DNA of 64,000 bases from assembly GCF_030286555.1 (NCBI RefSeq), contig NZ_JASVWF010000007.1:186001-250000 (forward strand). The letters run 5' to 3'. Under the pieces are notes generated by a model. It was not told where the DNA came from, searched no databases, and was given only the letters and a program-made list of their open reading frames with translations. Below are positions 7,582 through 15,689 of the stretch, piece by piece. The position numbers and the translations under genes are program-made. Source of the DNA: Actinomycetospora termitidis. Lineage in GTDB: Bacteria > Actinomycetota > Actinomycetes > Mycobacteriales > Pseudonocardiaceae. The first letter of the stretch is position 1. Each line of letters begins with the position of its first letter.

Positions 7582-7903
7582 GCACCACGGGCTCCCCACG
7601 CGCCTCAAGTAGCTTCATCCTGGCCGCGGCGGCCATCTCCGCGAGCCGGCCAAGCTCGTCGGGGTCGTCGATCATGACCGTGGTGCCCTCAAGCGCGAGC
7701 ACCGCGAACGGCTGCCCCGGCTGGATGCCGTGTGGATCGTCGTGCTGCTCGAGGGTCAGCGTGAGCAGCTGCCCGCGGTCGGCCGACGGTGCCAGTGGCG
7801 GCTCGGGGAACTCCCGGTGCACGATCGCCGCACCCGAGTGCTCGGCGCATCCGATGTGGGAGCACCACGGCGGGCATGGGAACGGTTGCCCTGCGTCGTG
7901 CAC
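7532..7903 (-). CDS. DUF6907-type protein
   Basis: About 123 residues. The N-terminal motif PFPCPPWCSHIGCAEHSG, with three Cys and His, then a beta-rich domain (QLLTLTLEQHDD, PFAVLALEGTTVMIDD) and a helix (LGRLAEMAAAARMKLLEAR) match the DUF6907 family, which is common in actinomycete mobile elements. The GTG at 7903 was chosen because GAGGGGG precedes it at good spacing; a much longer 5' extension (to 8059) lacks family-like sequence. The molecular role is unknown; the Cys/His motif suggests metal binding. Confidence 0.72.
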   Translation of the reverse strand: MHDAGQPFPCPPWCSHIGCAEHSGAAIVHREFPEPPLAPSADRGQLLTLTLEQHDDPHGIQPGQPFAVLALEGTTVMIDDPDELGRLAEMAAAARMKLLEARGEPVVPIPRRPRHGSADPRRR

Positions 7904-8064
7904 TGAGTTGACCCCCTCGTCCGTCGGTGCCAGATGCGCCGTGACGGCCCGGAAGGGTGCACCGTAGTCCGCGCCTTGGCCTAGACGTCGGACGGCATCC
8001 GTTCGCGATCCGTGCGCCACCCCCGCTGGTGCGCCTGGGTCCCTACGGCCCAGTACCACGGAGC

Positions 8065-8118
8065 GCCGACTCTAGGTCGGCCTCCCCCTGGGCGCCGCCC
8101 GGTTGGGCGATTTCGCCC
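8065..8118. terminator. Two short hairpins in the gene-free stretch 7904-8648
   Basis: GCCGAC (8065-8070) pairs with GTCGGC (8076-8081), and GGGCG (8105-8109) pairs with CGCCC (8114-8118). They may end transcription entering from the element's border. The stretch 7904-8232 otherwise shows no gene I can support; the 78-residue frame starting at 7957 has no recognisable protein character. Confidence 0.4.
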
Positions 8119-8232
8119 ATAGCGACGAGTCAGACCACGGCCTGTACGCGCCCGGACGAGTCAAGAGGCACGGGACCCAGGATCGCCACTTAGCTCCCCA
8201 CCTACCGCAACCGATGACCCCCGCCCGCTACC

Positions 8233-8290
8233 GCTCGTCACCGATAAACACCGGCCCTGAGCAGGCTCGTCACCGGTAACCACCGGTGAC
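8233..8290. repeat. Direct and inverted repeats next to the att-like site
   Basis: GCTCGTCACCG starts at 8233 and again at 8265, followed in both copies by a TAA-CACCGG-like stretch, so two near-identical units of about 22 bases are spaced 32 bases apart. The second unit is also a perfect palindrome: GTCACCGGT (8269-8277), a 4-base gap, then ACCGGTGAC (8282-8290). Repeats of this kind beside an attachment core are typical arm-type integrase sites or Xis sites. Confidence 0.65.
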
Positions 8291-8319
8291 GACCGCCATC
8301 GCCAGTCAGTCGCAGGGTT

Positions 8320-8346
8320 ACTGGTTCGAGTCCAGTAGGAGGAGCA
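8320..8346 (+). other. tRNA 3'-end remnant, putative attachment site
   Basis: The sequence folds as a complete T arm (ACTGG, loop TTCGAGT, CCAGT at 8320-8336) followed by a 7-base acceptor strand AGGAGGA and discriminator G, but no matching 5' half is present upstream. This is what a tyrosine-integrase element leaves at the end where only the tRNA 3' end is duplicated. A 5' partner TCCTCCT would start with U, which fits actinomycete tRNA-Gln. The intact tRNA would lie beyond the left edge. The tRNA identity is tentative. Confidence 0.7.
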
Positions 8347-8355
8347 CTTCCCCCA

Positions 8356-8370
8356 GGGCCTTCACGGCCC
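8356..8370 (+). terminator. Hairpin after the tRNA remnant
   Basis: GGGCC (8356-8360), loop TTCAC, GGCCC (8366-8370), ten bases past the tRNA-like 3' end. It resembles the terminator of the original tRNA gene. Confidence 0.5.
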
Positions 8371-8403
8371 GGGTGCCTCGTCCGCGATCGTCGGCACACC
8401 GCC

Positions 8404-8469
8404 CATGATCAGCAGTACATGAGGCACCTGATCGAACCGCCCGACGTGCCTCACGTACTCCTGATCATG
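8404..8469. repeat. Long imperfect inverted repeat (24-base arms)
   Basis: Arms at 8404-8427 and 8446-8469 are complementary at 22 of 24 positions around an 18-base spacer. Both ends carry CATGATCAG-like sequence. It lies just outside the element's att-like site and upstream of the acyl-CoA operon. It could be a terminator, a protein-binding cruciform or a short structured RNA; nothing in the sequence decides between these. Confidence 0.7.
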
Positions 8470-8532
8470 ATGGACGGTCTCCGGCGAGCGCGGACTCACC
8501 CGCCTCGCCGTTCGAGATGCCTCCGCGAGTAT

Positions 8533-8626
8533 GAACGATCGTTCGTATCGTGCTCCACCGGTTCACGCGTCGCCTTGACACGCGTCGAGCAGGCCTGCTT
8601 CGGTAGCGGCGTAAGAACGTTCGTTC
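8533..8626 (+). promoter_or_regulatory. Paired TetR-type operators and -35 element upstream of the acyl-CoA operon
   Basis: The 12-mer GAACGATCGTTC (8533-8544) is a perfect palindrome, and GAACGTTCGTTC (8615-8626) differs only in the central bases. Between them TTGACA (8575-8580) could be a -35 box; no convincing -10 follows. The form GAACGNNCGTTC is typical of TetR-family operators. No TetR gene is adjacent, so the regulator must act from elsewhere. Confidence 0.6.
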
Positions 8627-8648
8627 ATGTCGTCGGAGAGGACGGTCG

Positions 8649-9530
8649 ATGAGCAGCTCCCTCGCCGAGGCGGTGACCACGCAGGCGCCGGGCGGGGCGC
8701 CGTACTTCGAGGACTTCGAGGTCGGGCAGGTCGTCACCGGTCCCGCGCGGACGTTCTCCGCCGACGTCGTCGCGGCCTTCGCCGAGCTGAGCGGTGACCG
8801 GGCCGCCCTGCACACCGAGCCCGGACACACGGCCGACGGCCGTCCGCTGGTGCACGGCCCGCTCGCCCTCGCCGGGTTCTTCGGCTGGCACCACGAGCGC
8901 GGACTCTCCGACCACGTCGAGGCGGCCTTCGACACGCACTGGGACTACCTCGCCCCGATCTTCGTCGGGGACGCGGTCACCTACGAGATGACCGTGACCC
9001 GGACCCGCCGGACCTCCTCGTTGGCCGGCGGGGTCGTCGGGCGGCACGTCGTGGTGCGCAACCAGGACGGCGAGGTCGTGCAGGTCGGGCGGACGTCCGC
9101 GCTCGTCACGGCCCGCGAGGCGGTCGACGACCGTGCGGCGCGGCTCGGGCGCGCCTTCCCGTCCACGGCGTGGGCGCGCGGGCTCGCGGCCCGGCTCGGT
9201 GACTCCGCCGCGTTCGCCCGCGAGACCGGCACCTGGGACGGCACGCTCGGCCTGCGGTTCGGCGCGGACGCCGTGCTGTTCCGGGTCTACCGGGGCCGGG
9301 TCCTGGAGGCGGGCACGAGGACGCCGGACGGGCCGACCTTCGTCGTGTCCGCCCCCGACGCCGTCTGGGCCCGCCTGCTCACCGGGCCGGTCAACGACTT
9401 CACGAAGCGGACCATGCGCGACGAGTTCGAGGTGGAGGGCAGCGCGTACGAGTACCTGCGGCTGACCGCCGCGGTCGTCGCGCTGGTCGACGAGGCCCGG
9501 TCGTTCGCCGGGGCGGAGGAGGGACGATGA
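8649..9530 (+). CDS. MaoC-like hydratase fused to an SCP2-like domain
   Basis: A 293-residue protein. Residues about 15-150 form a hot-dog fold of the MaoC / R-specific enoyl-CoA hydratase type (YFEDFEVGQVVTGPARTFSA, FAELSGDRAALHTE, LVHGPLALAGFFGW). Residues about 195-285 resemble the SCP2 sterol-carrier fold (LGLRFGADAVLFRVYRGRVL, then EVEGSAYEYLRL). The fusion suggests hydration of an acyl-CoA or a bulky lipid-like substrate presented by the SCP2 part. ATG 8649 has GGAGAGGA upstream. It is the first gene of a tight operon with a hydrolase and an acyl-CoA ligase. The substrate is unknown. Confidence 0.8.
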   Translation: MSSSLAEAVTTQAPGGAPYFEDFEVGQVVTGPARTFSADVVAAFAELSGDRAALHTEPGHTADGRPLVHGPLALAGFFGWHHERGLSDHVEAAFDTHWDYLAPIFVGDAVTYEMTVTRTRRTSSLAGGVVGRHVVVRNQDGEVVQVGRTSALVTAREAVDDRAARLGRAFPSTAWARGLAARLGDSAAFARETGTWDGTLGLRFGADAVLFRVYRGRVLEAGTRTPDGPTFVVSAPDAVWARLLTGPVNDFTKRTMRDEFEVEGSAYEYLRLTAAVVALVDEARSFAGAEEGR

Positions 9531-10348
9531 AGGCCGACTACCTCGACGTGGGCGGCACCCGCTCGTTCGTCCTCACCGAGGGCGAGGGCCGGCCGGTGCT
9601 GTGCCTGCACACCGCCGGGCAGAGCGGCGTCCAGTGGCGCGACGTGCAGCCGCGGCTCGCCGCGCTCGGGTACCGCGTCGTCGTCCCCGACCTGCCCGGA
9701 CACGGGCGCTCCGAGCCGGCCGCCGGCGGACCCGTGCGCGACCTCGGCGTCTACGCGCAGTGGTGCGAGGAGCTGATGGACACGCTCGGGATGGACCGAC
9801 CGTTCGTGGTCGGCTGCTCGATCGGCGGGGCGATCACCCTGCAGCTCGCGGTGCGCCGCGGCGACCGGCTCGCCGGGGCCGTCGCGATGGCGGCGCACGG
9901 CGGTTCCGCATCCGGGGCGGGCATGGTGCGCGGGCTGGAGCGGGAGCTGGTCGACGCGGCCGCGCCCAGCCGGTCGGACCGCACCTACCTCGGCACCCTG
10001 GCCGTCGTCGGGCGGCGGGTGCCGGCGCAGCGCGCGGAGCTGATCGCGCGGATGCACCGTCGGGAGGACCCGGAGATCTCCACCAGTGACCTGATCGGCT
10101 GGGCGACCCACGACGTGCTCGACCGGCTCGACGGCGTCGCCTGCCCCACCCACCTGGTGGTCGGCGACGACGACCTGTGGCTGGATCCACGGGAGGTCCG
10201 GGCCGCCGCCGACCGGATCCCGGACGCCCGCTACACGCTGCTCGAGGGCATCGGCCACTACCCGATGGAGGAACTCGACGGGTTCGCCGACGTCCTGGAC
10301 GGCTGGCTGACCGACCTCGCCGCGGACCGGGACCGGAGCGTCGCATGA
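9527..10348 (+). CDS. Alpha/beta hydrolase
   Basis: A 273-residue alpha/beta hydrolase. It has an oxyanion-loop HTAGQSG (28-34), nucleophile elbow VVGCSIGG with Ser98, an acid in VVGDDDLWLDP (about 207-217) and the catalytic His in GIGHYPMEE (about 245). No signal peptide is seen, so it acts in the cytoplasm. It overlaps the MaoC-SCP2 gene by four bases (ATGA) and the ligase by four bases, so the three are made together. The operon looks like a short carboxylate or ring-fission catabolic route in which this enzyme cleaves a thioester, ester or C-C bond. Confidence 0.85.
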   Translation: MKADYLDVGGTRSFVLTEGEGRPVLCLHTAGQSGVQWRDVQPRLAALGYRVVVPDLPGHGRSEPAAGGPVRDLGVYAQWCEELMDTLGMDRPFVVGCSIGGAITLQLAVRRGDRLAGAVAMAAHGGSASGAGMVRGLERELVDAAAPSRSDRTYLGTLAVVGRRVPAQRAELIARMHRREDPEISTSDLIGWATHDVLDRLDGVACPTHLVVGDDDLWLDPREVRAAADRIPDARYTLLEGIGHYPMEELDGFADVLDGWLTDLAADRDRSVA

Positions 10349-11962
10349 CCACCCTCGCCGACCTCCTGGCCGACACCGTCGCCGCCGCCCCGGACACGGT
10401 CGCGGTCATCGACGGCGGCCCCGAGCCGCTCCGCGTCACGCGCGGGGCCCTGGCGGCACGGGTCCTCGCCCGGCGCGCGGACCTGCGCGCCCACGGGGTG
10501 GGGCCGGGCGACGCGGTCGGGGTGTGGCTGCCGAACTGGTCGGAGTCGCTCGTCGCCCAGTTCCCTGGGCGCGCACGTCATCGGGATCAACACCCGCTAC
10601 GGCGTCGCCGACGTCGCGCACGTGCTCGACCGGGCCCGGCCCGCCGTCGTCCTGATCGCGCACGACTTCCTCGGGCTGGACCTGCGGGACCGGCTGCACG
10701 CCGCGGTCGCGGAGTCCACCGCCCCCGCGCCGTCGGTCGCCGTCGTGACGGGGCCGGGTCGGGCCCCCGCGGACGACGCCGCCGCCGCGGCCTACGACGT
10801 CGGGTCCGGGGCATGGGTCCCGGCCGGCCCCACCGGAGACGCGGACCTGGACGCGCTGCGCGGCGGCGAGGACGCCCTTGCGGTCGCGTTCACGACGTCC
10901 GGGTCGACCGGCATGCCCAAGCTCGCCGCCCACCGGGGCAGTGCCGTCGTCCGGCACGCCCGCGCGGTCGCGGAGGCGGGCGGCTGGGACGCCGAGGCCG
11001 TGAGCCTGGTCGTGCTGCCCCTGTCCGGGGTGTTCGGCTACGTCCCCGCGATCACGGCGATCGGCGCGGGCGGGGCGGCACTGCTGGAACCGACCTTCGA
11101 CGACGACCTCGTCGTGGCGCACATGGCCGAGTTCGGCGTGACGCACCTGGCGAGCGCGGACGACGTCGCCGGCCGGTTGGAGGCTAGCGTCCGCGCCCGC
11201 GGCGGCGACCTGTCGAGCTGGAGGCGGATGCTCCTCGCGGACTTCTCCGGCCGCTCCCTGCAGGTGGCCGCGTGGGCGGAGGAGGAGACCGGGACGCCCG
11301 CGTTCGGCGTCTACGGGTCCAGCGAGCTGTTCGCGCTGACCTCGTTCTGGCGTGACGACGACCCGGTGCCGGCGCGGTGGCGCGGTGGTGGGCGTCCGGT
11401 CGCGGCGGACACCGAGGTCCGGGCCGTCGATCCCTTCACCGGCGGCCCGCCGCCCGGGGGCGAGCCGGGGGAGCTGCAGTTCCGCGGCGACGTGGTCGTC
11501 GACGCCTACCTCGGCGACGACGACGGGTCGGTCCGGGCCCGGTCGTTCACCGACGACGGCTGGTTCCGGTCCGGCGACCTCGGCACGGTCCGCCCGGACG
11601 GCTCCTTCGACTACGCGGGCCGGATGGGCGACTCGCTGCGCCTGCGCGGCTTCCTCGTCGAGCCCGCCGAGATCGAGGTCCGGATCGCCGAGCACCCCGC
11701 CGTCGCCCGCACCAAGGTCGTCGGGATCGCCGTCGACGGGGACACCCGCGCGATCGCGTTCGTCGAGCCGCACCCCGGCACCGACCCCGATCCCGACGAG
11801 CTCCGGAGCTGGTGCGCCGCGACCCTCGCGCGCTTCAAGGTGCCCGACACCGTCCACGTCGTCGAGGCGATGCCGACCACCGTGGGCACGAACGGCTCCA
11901 AGATCCGGACTGCGGCGCTCCGCGAGCTCGCGCAGCAGCTCCTCGCGGCCGAGCGGACCTGA
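10345..11962 (+). pseudogene. AMP-forming acyl-CoA synthetase, frameshifted
   Basis: The gene starts at ATG 10345 (overlapping the hydrolase stop) and reads MTTLADLLADTVAAAPDTVA to SESLVAQF. Near 10564 the frame breaks, and the family sequence resumes in the next frame (LGAHVIGINTRYGVADVAHV). The alignment suggests loss of two bases (or gain of one). Downstream are the adenylation P-loop FTTSGSTGMPK, YGSSELFALT, the hinge region GWFRSGDLGTV and the C-terminal lysine in TNGSKIRTAAL. Apart from the break, all motifs of the ANL superfamily are intact at about 539 codons. It is either a recent pseudogene or a sequencing error; the second half alone would lack the N-terminal subdomain. Confidence 0.82.
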
Positions 11963-11970
11963 ACGGCCGG

Positions 11971-12696
11971 TCAGCCGCGGCTCGCGCCTTTCTCCTTCTC
12001 GTCCGCGAGCCAGATCGCCACGTCCACGAGCTTCAGGTTCGTGTTCTGCGAGGACGCCACGAGCATCTCGAAGGCCCGGGACTGTCCGACGCCGAAGCGC
12101 TCCATGAGGATGCCCTTCGCCTGGCCGATGACGTCGCGGCTCGAGAGCGCGGTGTGGAGGCCCTCGATCCGCTGCGCGCCGTGCAGGGCGAGGGCGGCCT
12201 GCGAGGCGAACAGCGCCCCGATGTCGGCGGAGCCCTCGTCGAACACGTGCGGCCGGGCGGCGTAGAGGTTCAGGGCACCCGCGCTGCCCGTGCTCGCGAA
12301 CAGCTGGAACGACATCAGCGACCCGACCCCGCGGTCCCGCGCGGCGGCGGAGTAGCGGGGCCAGCGGTCCGCCGCGCCCATGTCGTCGATCAGCGTGCGC
12401 TGCTCGTACCAGATCGAGTCCAGGCAGGGGCCCTCCCGGAGCTCGTTCTGCAGCACGTCGAGGTCGCGGACGACCTCCGAGCTGGGGACGTGCGCCTCGA
12501 CCTTCCCGCCCCGGCGTACCAGGCTGATCCCGGCCTGGTCGACGTGCGGCACGGTCCGGATGGCCCCCTGCACGATGAGTCCGAGGGTGTGCTGGACGCC
12601 CTCCTCGTCACCGGGACCCCGTTCGAGGAGGCGACGGGCTGCGTCCTCCAAGGTCCGGGCGAGCTCGGCCCCGACCCGCTCCTCGTCGTCCGGCAT
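11971..12696 (-). CDS. GAF and ANTAR domain regulator
   Basis: A 241-residue protein. Residues about 25-170 form a GAF sensor domain (VDQAGISLVRRGGKVEAHVP, LREGPCLDSIWYE, FDEGSADIGALFASQAALAL). Residues about 178-232 form the ANTAR RNA-binding domain (RDVIGQAKGILMERFGVGQS, then AFEMLVASSQNTN). ANTAR proteins bind paired hexaloop hairpins in nascent mRNA and prevent termination. GAF-ANTAR proteins are numerous in actinomycetes, and their targets are usually unlinked. It is convergent with the ligase gene (8-base gap) and divergent from the ROK gene. Confidence 0.92.
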   Translation of the reverse strand: MPDDEERVGAELARTLEDAARRLLERGPGDEEGVQHTLGLIVQGAIRTVPHVDQAGISLVRRGGKVEAHVPSSEVVRDLDVLQNELREGPCLDSIWYEQRTLIDDMGAADRWPRYSAAARDRGVGSLMSFQLFASTGSAGALNLYAARPHVFDEGSADIGALFASQAALALHGAQRIEGLHTALSSRDVIGQAKGILMERFGVGQSRAFEMLVASSQNTNLKLVDVAIWLADEKEKGASRG

Positions 12697-12833
12697 ACGT
12701 CGTTCCTACCCGTTGTACGCATGGCCGGAACGGCTGACGCCGGGCGCATCGCCCTCCTCGCGTTCACGCCCGTCACACCCCTGTGGCACGGTGGCCGCTC
12801 CAGGTCGAGCCGGTCGGCGGGGCGGAGTGCGTC

Positions 12834-13928
12834 ATGAGCGGATGGGAGGGCGCCGCCGCCACCCCACCCCCGCACCCGCGTCTGCTGCGGGAGCTCTCCG
12901 AGCGCGCCGTGCTGGAGGCGCTCGCGCGGGAGCAGGGCCCGCTGACCCGCGCGGAGCTCGCCCGCCGGTCGGGGCTCTCCCGGCCCACGATCGGCGACGC
13001 GGTCCGTCGGCTCGAGGTCGACGGCGTGCTCGTCGCGGTCGGCGTGCGCTCGGGCTACCCGGGGGCCGCCGCGACGTTCTACGACTTCGCCCCGACCCTC
13101 GGCGGCGCTCTCGGGGTCGAGCTCAACCAGCACGTCACCCGCGTCGCGGTCGGCGGCCTGCTCGGCGGGACGCTCGAGGAGACCGAGCACCCGCCGACCG
13201 CGGGCACCGAGGACCTGCGCGCCGTCCTGCGCGGACTGGTCGGCGACCCGGCTGACGGCACCGCGCGGGCCGACGGGCCGGTCCGCGCCGTGACGATCTC
13301 GGTGGGCGCCCCGGTGGACCCGGTCGACGAGCGGGCGGTACCGCTGCCGGAGGGCGGGCATCCGCGGGACCCGATCCGGCCGGCGGAGCTGCTGGCCGGC
13401 CTCGACGTCCCGGTGCACGTCGAGAACGACGTCAACCTCGCCGCGGTCGCCGAACGCCGCACCGGCGTGGCCACCGCGACCACGAGCTTCGCCTACCTCT
13501 ACCTCGGTGCGGGCACGTCGCTCGGGCTCGGACTGATGGTCGACGACCGGCTCGTCCGCGGGGCCCGCGGGCTGGCCGGCGAGGTGGGCTACCTCGCCGT
13601 GGACGCGGGCCGCCACGCGCTCGCGCGGGCGGTGGGGGACGCGGACCTCGCCTCCGGCACCGGGGCCGACGCCGCCGTGGTCGCCCTCGGACGGGCGGTG
13701 ACCAGCATCTGCGCCCTCGTCGACCCCGAGATGGTGGTGGTCGGCGGTCCGCGGGAGGTGCACGACGACGTCCTCGTCGGCATCGCCCGGCACGTCGAGG
13801 CCGACGCCCCGCGCGCGGTCCCGCTGGTCCGCAGCGCGCTGGGCGCCTCCGCGAGCGTGCGGGGCGCCCTCCTCAGCGCCCGGCAGCGGGCGTGGACCGA
13901 CCTCCTCGAGTCCCGCCGCGGGCCCTGA
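12834..13928 (+). CDS. ROK-family transcriptional regulator lacking the zinc motif
   Basis: A 364-residue protein. The N-terminal winged helix (ERAVLEALAREQGPLTRAEL, then SGLSRPTIGDAVRRLE) spans about 20-75. The ROK actin-like fold follows (GALGVELNQHVTRVAVGG, VENDVNLAAVAER, YLYLGAGTSLGLGLMVDDRL, GLAGEVGYLAV). The usual GHxxx...CxCGxxGC zinc-binding segment after the GEVG block is absent and replaced by DAGRHALARAVGD, so it is probably a sugar-independent or degenerate repressor rather than a kinase. ATG 12834 has GGCGGAG upstream and was preferred to an upstream in-frame GTG. The target is unknown. Confidence 0.85.
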   Translation: MSGWEGAAATPPPHPRLLRELSERAVLEALAREQGPLTRAELARRSGLSRPTIGDAVRRLEVDGVLVAVGVRSGYPGAAATFYDFAPTLGGALGVELNQHVTRVAVGGLLGGTLEETEHPPTAGTEDLRAVLRGLVGDPADGTARADGPVRAVTISVGAPVDPVDERAVPLPEGGHPRDPIRPAELLAGLDVPVHVENDVNLAAVAERRTGVATATTSFAYLYLGAGTSLGLGLMVDDRLVRGARGLAGEVGYLAVDAGRHALARAVGDADLASGTGADAAVVALGRAVTSICALVDPEMVVVGGPREVHDDVLVGIARHVEADAPRAVPLVRSALGASASVRGALLSARQRAWTDLLESRRGP

Positions 13929-13942
13929 CAGGATCATGGACC

Positions 13943-14635
13943 GTGACGGCGTTCTCGGTGACCGACTGGCTCGAGGACCGCTGGTTCGTGCGGTCCCACC
14001 TGTTGTTGCGGCGGCTGGTCGGCGCGGTCGGGTTCGCGCTGCCGGTCCTGGTGGTGCTGTTCGGTTGGTCGTGGGGCCTCGTCGTGGACGCGGCGGACGG
14101 CACGGACACGGCGCCCGGACTGTGGGACTCGCTCCAGAGCTCGATCAGCGGCTACTACTACACCTATTCCGCGAACATCTTCGTCGGCGCCCAGATCGCC
14201 TTCGCGGTGTTCCTGGTGACCTACCGGTACGGCATCTGGGAGCGCCGCGTCGGCACGGCCGCGGGCGTCGCCTCGGCCGTCGTCGGGCTCTGCCCGACCA
14301 CCCCGGCCGACCCGACGGCCCTCCAGCGGCTCGTCGGCGGCCTGCACCTGACCGCGGCCGCGGTGTTCTTCGTCGGGATGGCCGTCTTCTGCCTGTTCCT
14401 CTTCCCGCGGGACCCGGCGGTCGAGACGAACACCGTCCCCGCCGGCCGACAGCGGCTCTTCCGGGCCTGCGGCATCGTCATCGTGGTGGCGTTGCTCGTC
14501 GCCGTGGTCGGCGGGCTCGTCCTCGACGACGAGGTCCGCGACCGGGTCCGCTTCCTGTTCTGGCTCGAGTCGGTCGCGGTGTTCGCATTCGCGACGGCGT
14601 GGCTGGTCAAGGGCCAGGACCTCGACCCTTCCTGA
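13943..14635 (+). CDS. Six-helix membrane protein (DUF998-like)
   Basis: A 230-residue integral membrane protein starting VTAFSVTDWLEDRWFVRSHL. Six hydrophobic segments are visible, including VGAVGFALPVLVVLFGWSW, NIFVGAQIAFAVFLVTYRYG, HLTAAAVFFVGMAVFCLFLF and ACGIVIVVALLVAVVGGLVL. The loop SSISGYYYTYSANIF after helix 1 recalls DUF998-type proteins. There is no transport signature and the function is unknown. The stop overlaps the convergent DUF2306-type gene by 29 bases. Confidence 0.72.
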   Translation: MTAFSVTDWLEDRWFVRSHLLLRRLVGAVGFALPVLVVLFGWSWGLVVDAADGTDTAPGLWDSLQSSISGYYYTYSANIFVGAQIAFAVFLVTYRYGIWERRVGTAAGVASAVVGLCPTTPADPTALQRLVGGLHLTAAAVFFVGMAVFCLFLFPRDPAVETNTVPAGRQRLFRACGIVIVVALLVAVVGGLVLDDEVRDRVRFLFWLESVAVFAFATAWLVKGQDLDPS

Positions 14636-15299
14636 CGCCGGGTCGCGGCGCGACGCGCAGGTAGGCCTCGGCCACGAGGACGTGGAGCACGAAGGCGATC
14701 CAGAACGCGACCCCGAACCAGGCCGTGCCGCGGTTGTCGGTGATCGAGAGCAGTCCGACCGCGGTGAACAGCCCGATCCAGAGGCGGATGGTCCCGACCC
14801 CGAGGCCCACGGCGTACGCGCGGATCATCCACCGGCGGTGCTCGAGCACGCGCCGCGCCCGGATCGCCCGCGCGCCCAGGACGATCTCGACGACGAACAG
14901 GAGCCCGAACACCACCGACGCGCCCGACTCGGCCGTCCCGCCGTAGGGGAACCACACCCCGATCACGACGGCGAGCACCCCCGAGAGCAGCGCGCCCCCG
15001 ACGAGGAACCGGCCGAGCCGGCGGTGCAGCACGAGGTGCCGGTTGCGGAAGCGGCCGGAGAGCTGCCACGCGCCCCCGAGGAGGAACAGCACGCCGGGGA
15101 CGATGTGGACGTAGGCGGGGACCGGGTGCCGCACGTAGCGCTGCTCGAACGCCGTGGGCGGCGGCACCGTCCCCCGCACGAGCGGGGGCACGTCGGCGAC
15201 CAGGCGGAGGACGAAGAAGACCAGCACGATCGTCGTCAGCACCGCGACGACGGCCCACGTCACGCGCGGCCGGACCCGGACGGTGGACTGCGTGCTCAC
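14607..15299 (-). CDS. DUF2306-like membrane protein
   Basis: A 230-residue protein starting VSTQSTVRVRPRVTWAVVAV with about seven hydrophobic segments. The HPVPAYVHIVPGVLFLLGGA stretch, the HRRLGRFLVGG motif and a third His in EHRRWMIRAYAVGLG are typical of DUF2306, a haem-binding-like predicted membrane family. It begins with GTG at 15299; a far longer upstream frame belongs to the shadow of other genes. Convergent with the DUF998-like gene. The function is not known. Confidence 0.8.
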   Translation of the reverse strand: MSTQSTVRVRPRVTWAVVAVLTTIVLVFFVLRLVADVPPLVRGTVPPPTAFEQRYVRHPVPAYVHIVPGVLFLLGGAWQLSGRFRNRHLVLHRRLGRFLVGGALLSGVLAVVIGVWFPYGGTAESGASVVFGLLFVVEIVLGARAIRARRVLEHRRWMIRAYAVGLGVGTIRLWIGLFTAVGLLSITDNRGTAWFGVAFWIAFVLHVLVAEAYLRVAPRPGVRKGRGPGP

Positions 15300-15347
15300 G
15301 GGACGGAGGATCCCCCGGACCTCCGCGGGACGGAAGGATTCCCGGCC

Positions 15348-15689
15348 ATGCCGCCCTCGCTCTTCGCCGCGCTCGACGTCCGCGACCGCGCCGCCGCGAT
15401 CGCCTGGTACTCCCGCCTGCTCGGCGCCGACCCCGCGTTCCTGCCGAACGACGTCGAGGCCGTCTTCGAGATCGCCGAGGACCGCTACGTCTACGTCGAG
15501 GAGGGGACCGCGCACGTCGGGCACTCGCGCGTGACCGTCTTCCTCGACGACCTCGACGCCTTCCTGACGGCGGCCCGCTCCCGCGGGATCGAGCCGACCA
15601 CGACCGAGATCTACGACAACGGCGTCCGGAAGGCCGTCTTCCGCGACCCCGACGGGAACGAGTTCGGCGTCGGTGGGGGACCGGTCTAG
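15348..15689 (+). CDS. VOC / glyoxalase-fold protein
   Basis: A 113-residue single-module VOC protein: LFAALDVRDRAAAIAWYSRL at the start, DRYVYVEEGTAHVGHSR, and the terminal FRDPDGNEFGVGGGP signature. Two such modules normally build the metal site, so it is expected to dimerise. Metal ligands appear incomplete, as often in carrier or resistance-type VOC proteins. The stop overlaps the convergent SRPBCC gene by four bases. Confidence 0.85.
   Translation: MPPSLFAALDVRDRAAAIAWYSRLLGADPAFLPNDVEAVFEIAEDRYVYVEEGTAHVGHSRVTVFLDDLDAFLTAARSRGIEPTTTEIYDNGVRKAVFRDPDGNEFGVGGGPV

Noticed and set aside
7957-8193. 78-codon plus-strand frame near the element border
   Set aside because: The product is Pro/Arg/Ser-rich without pattern, no ribosome site is present, and hairpins cross it.
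8270-8346. Complete tRNA gene
   Set aside because: Only the T arm and the 3' acceptor strand can be formed; no D arm, anticodon arm or matching 5' acceptor strand lies upstream.
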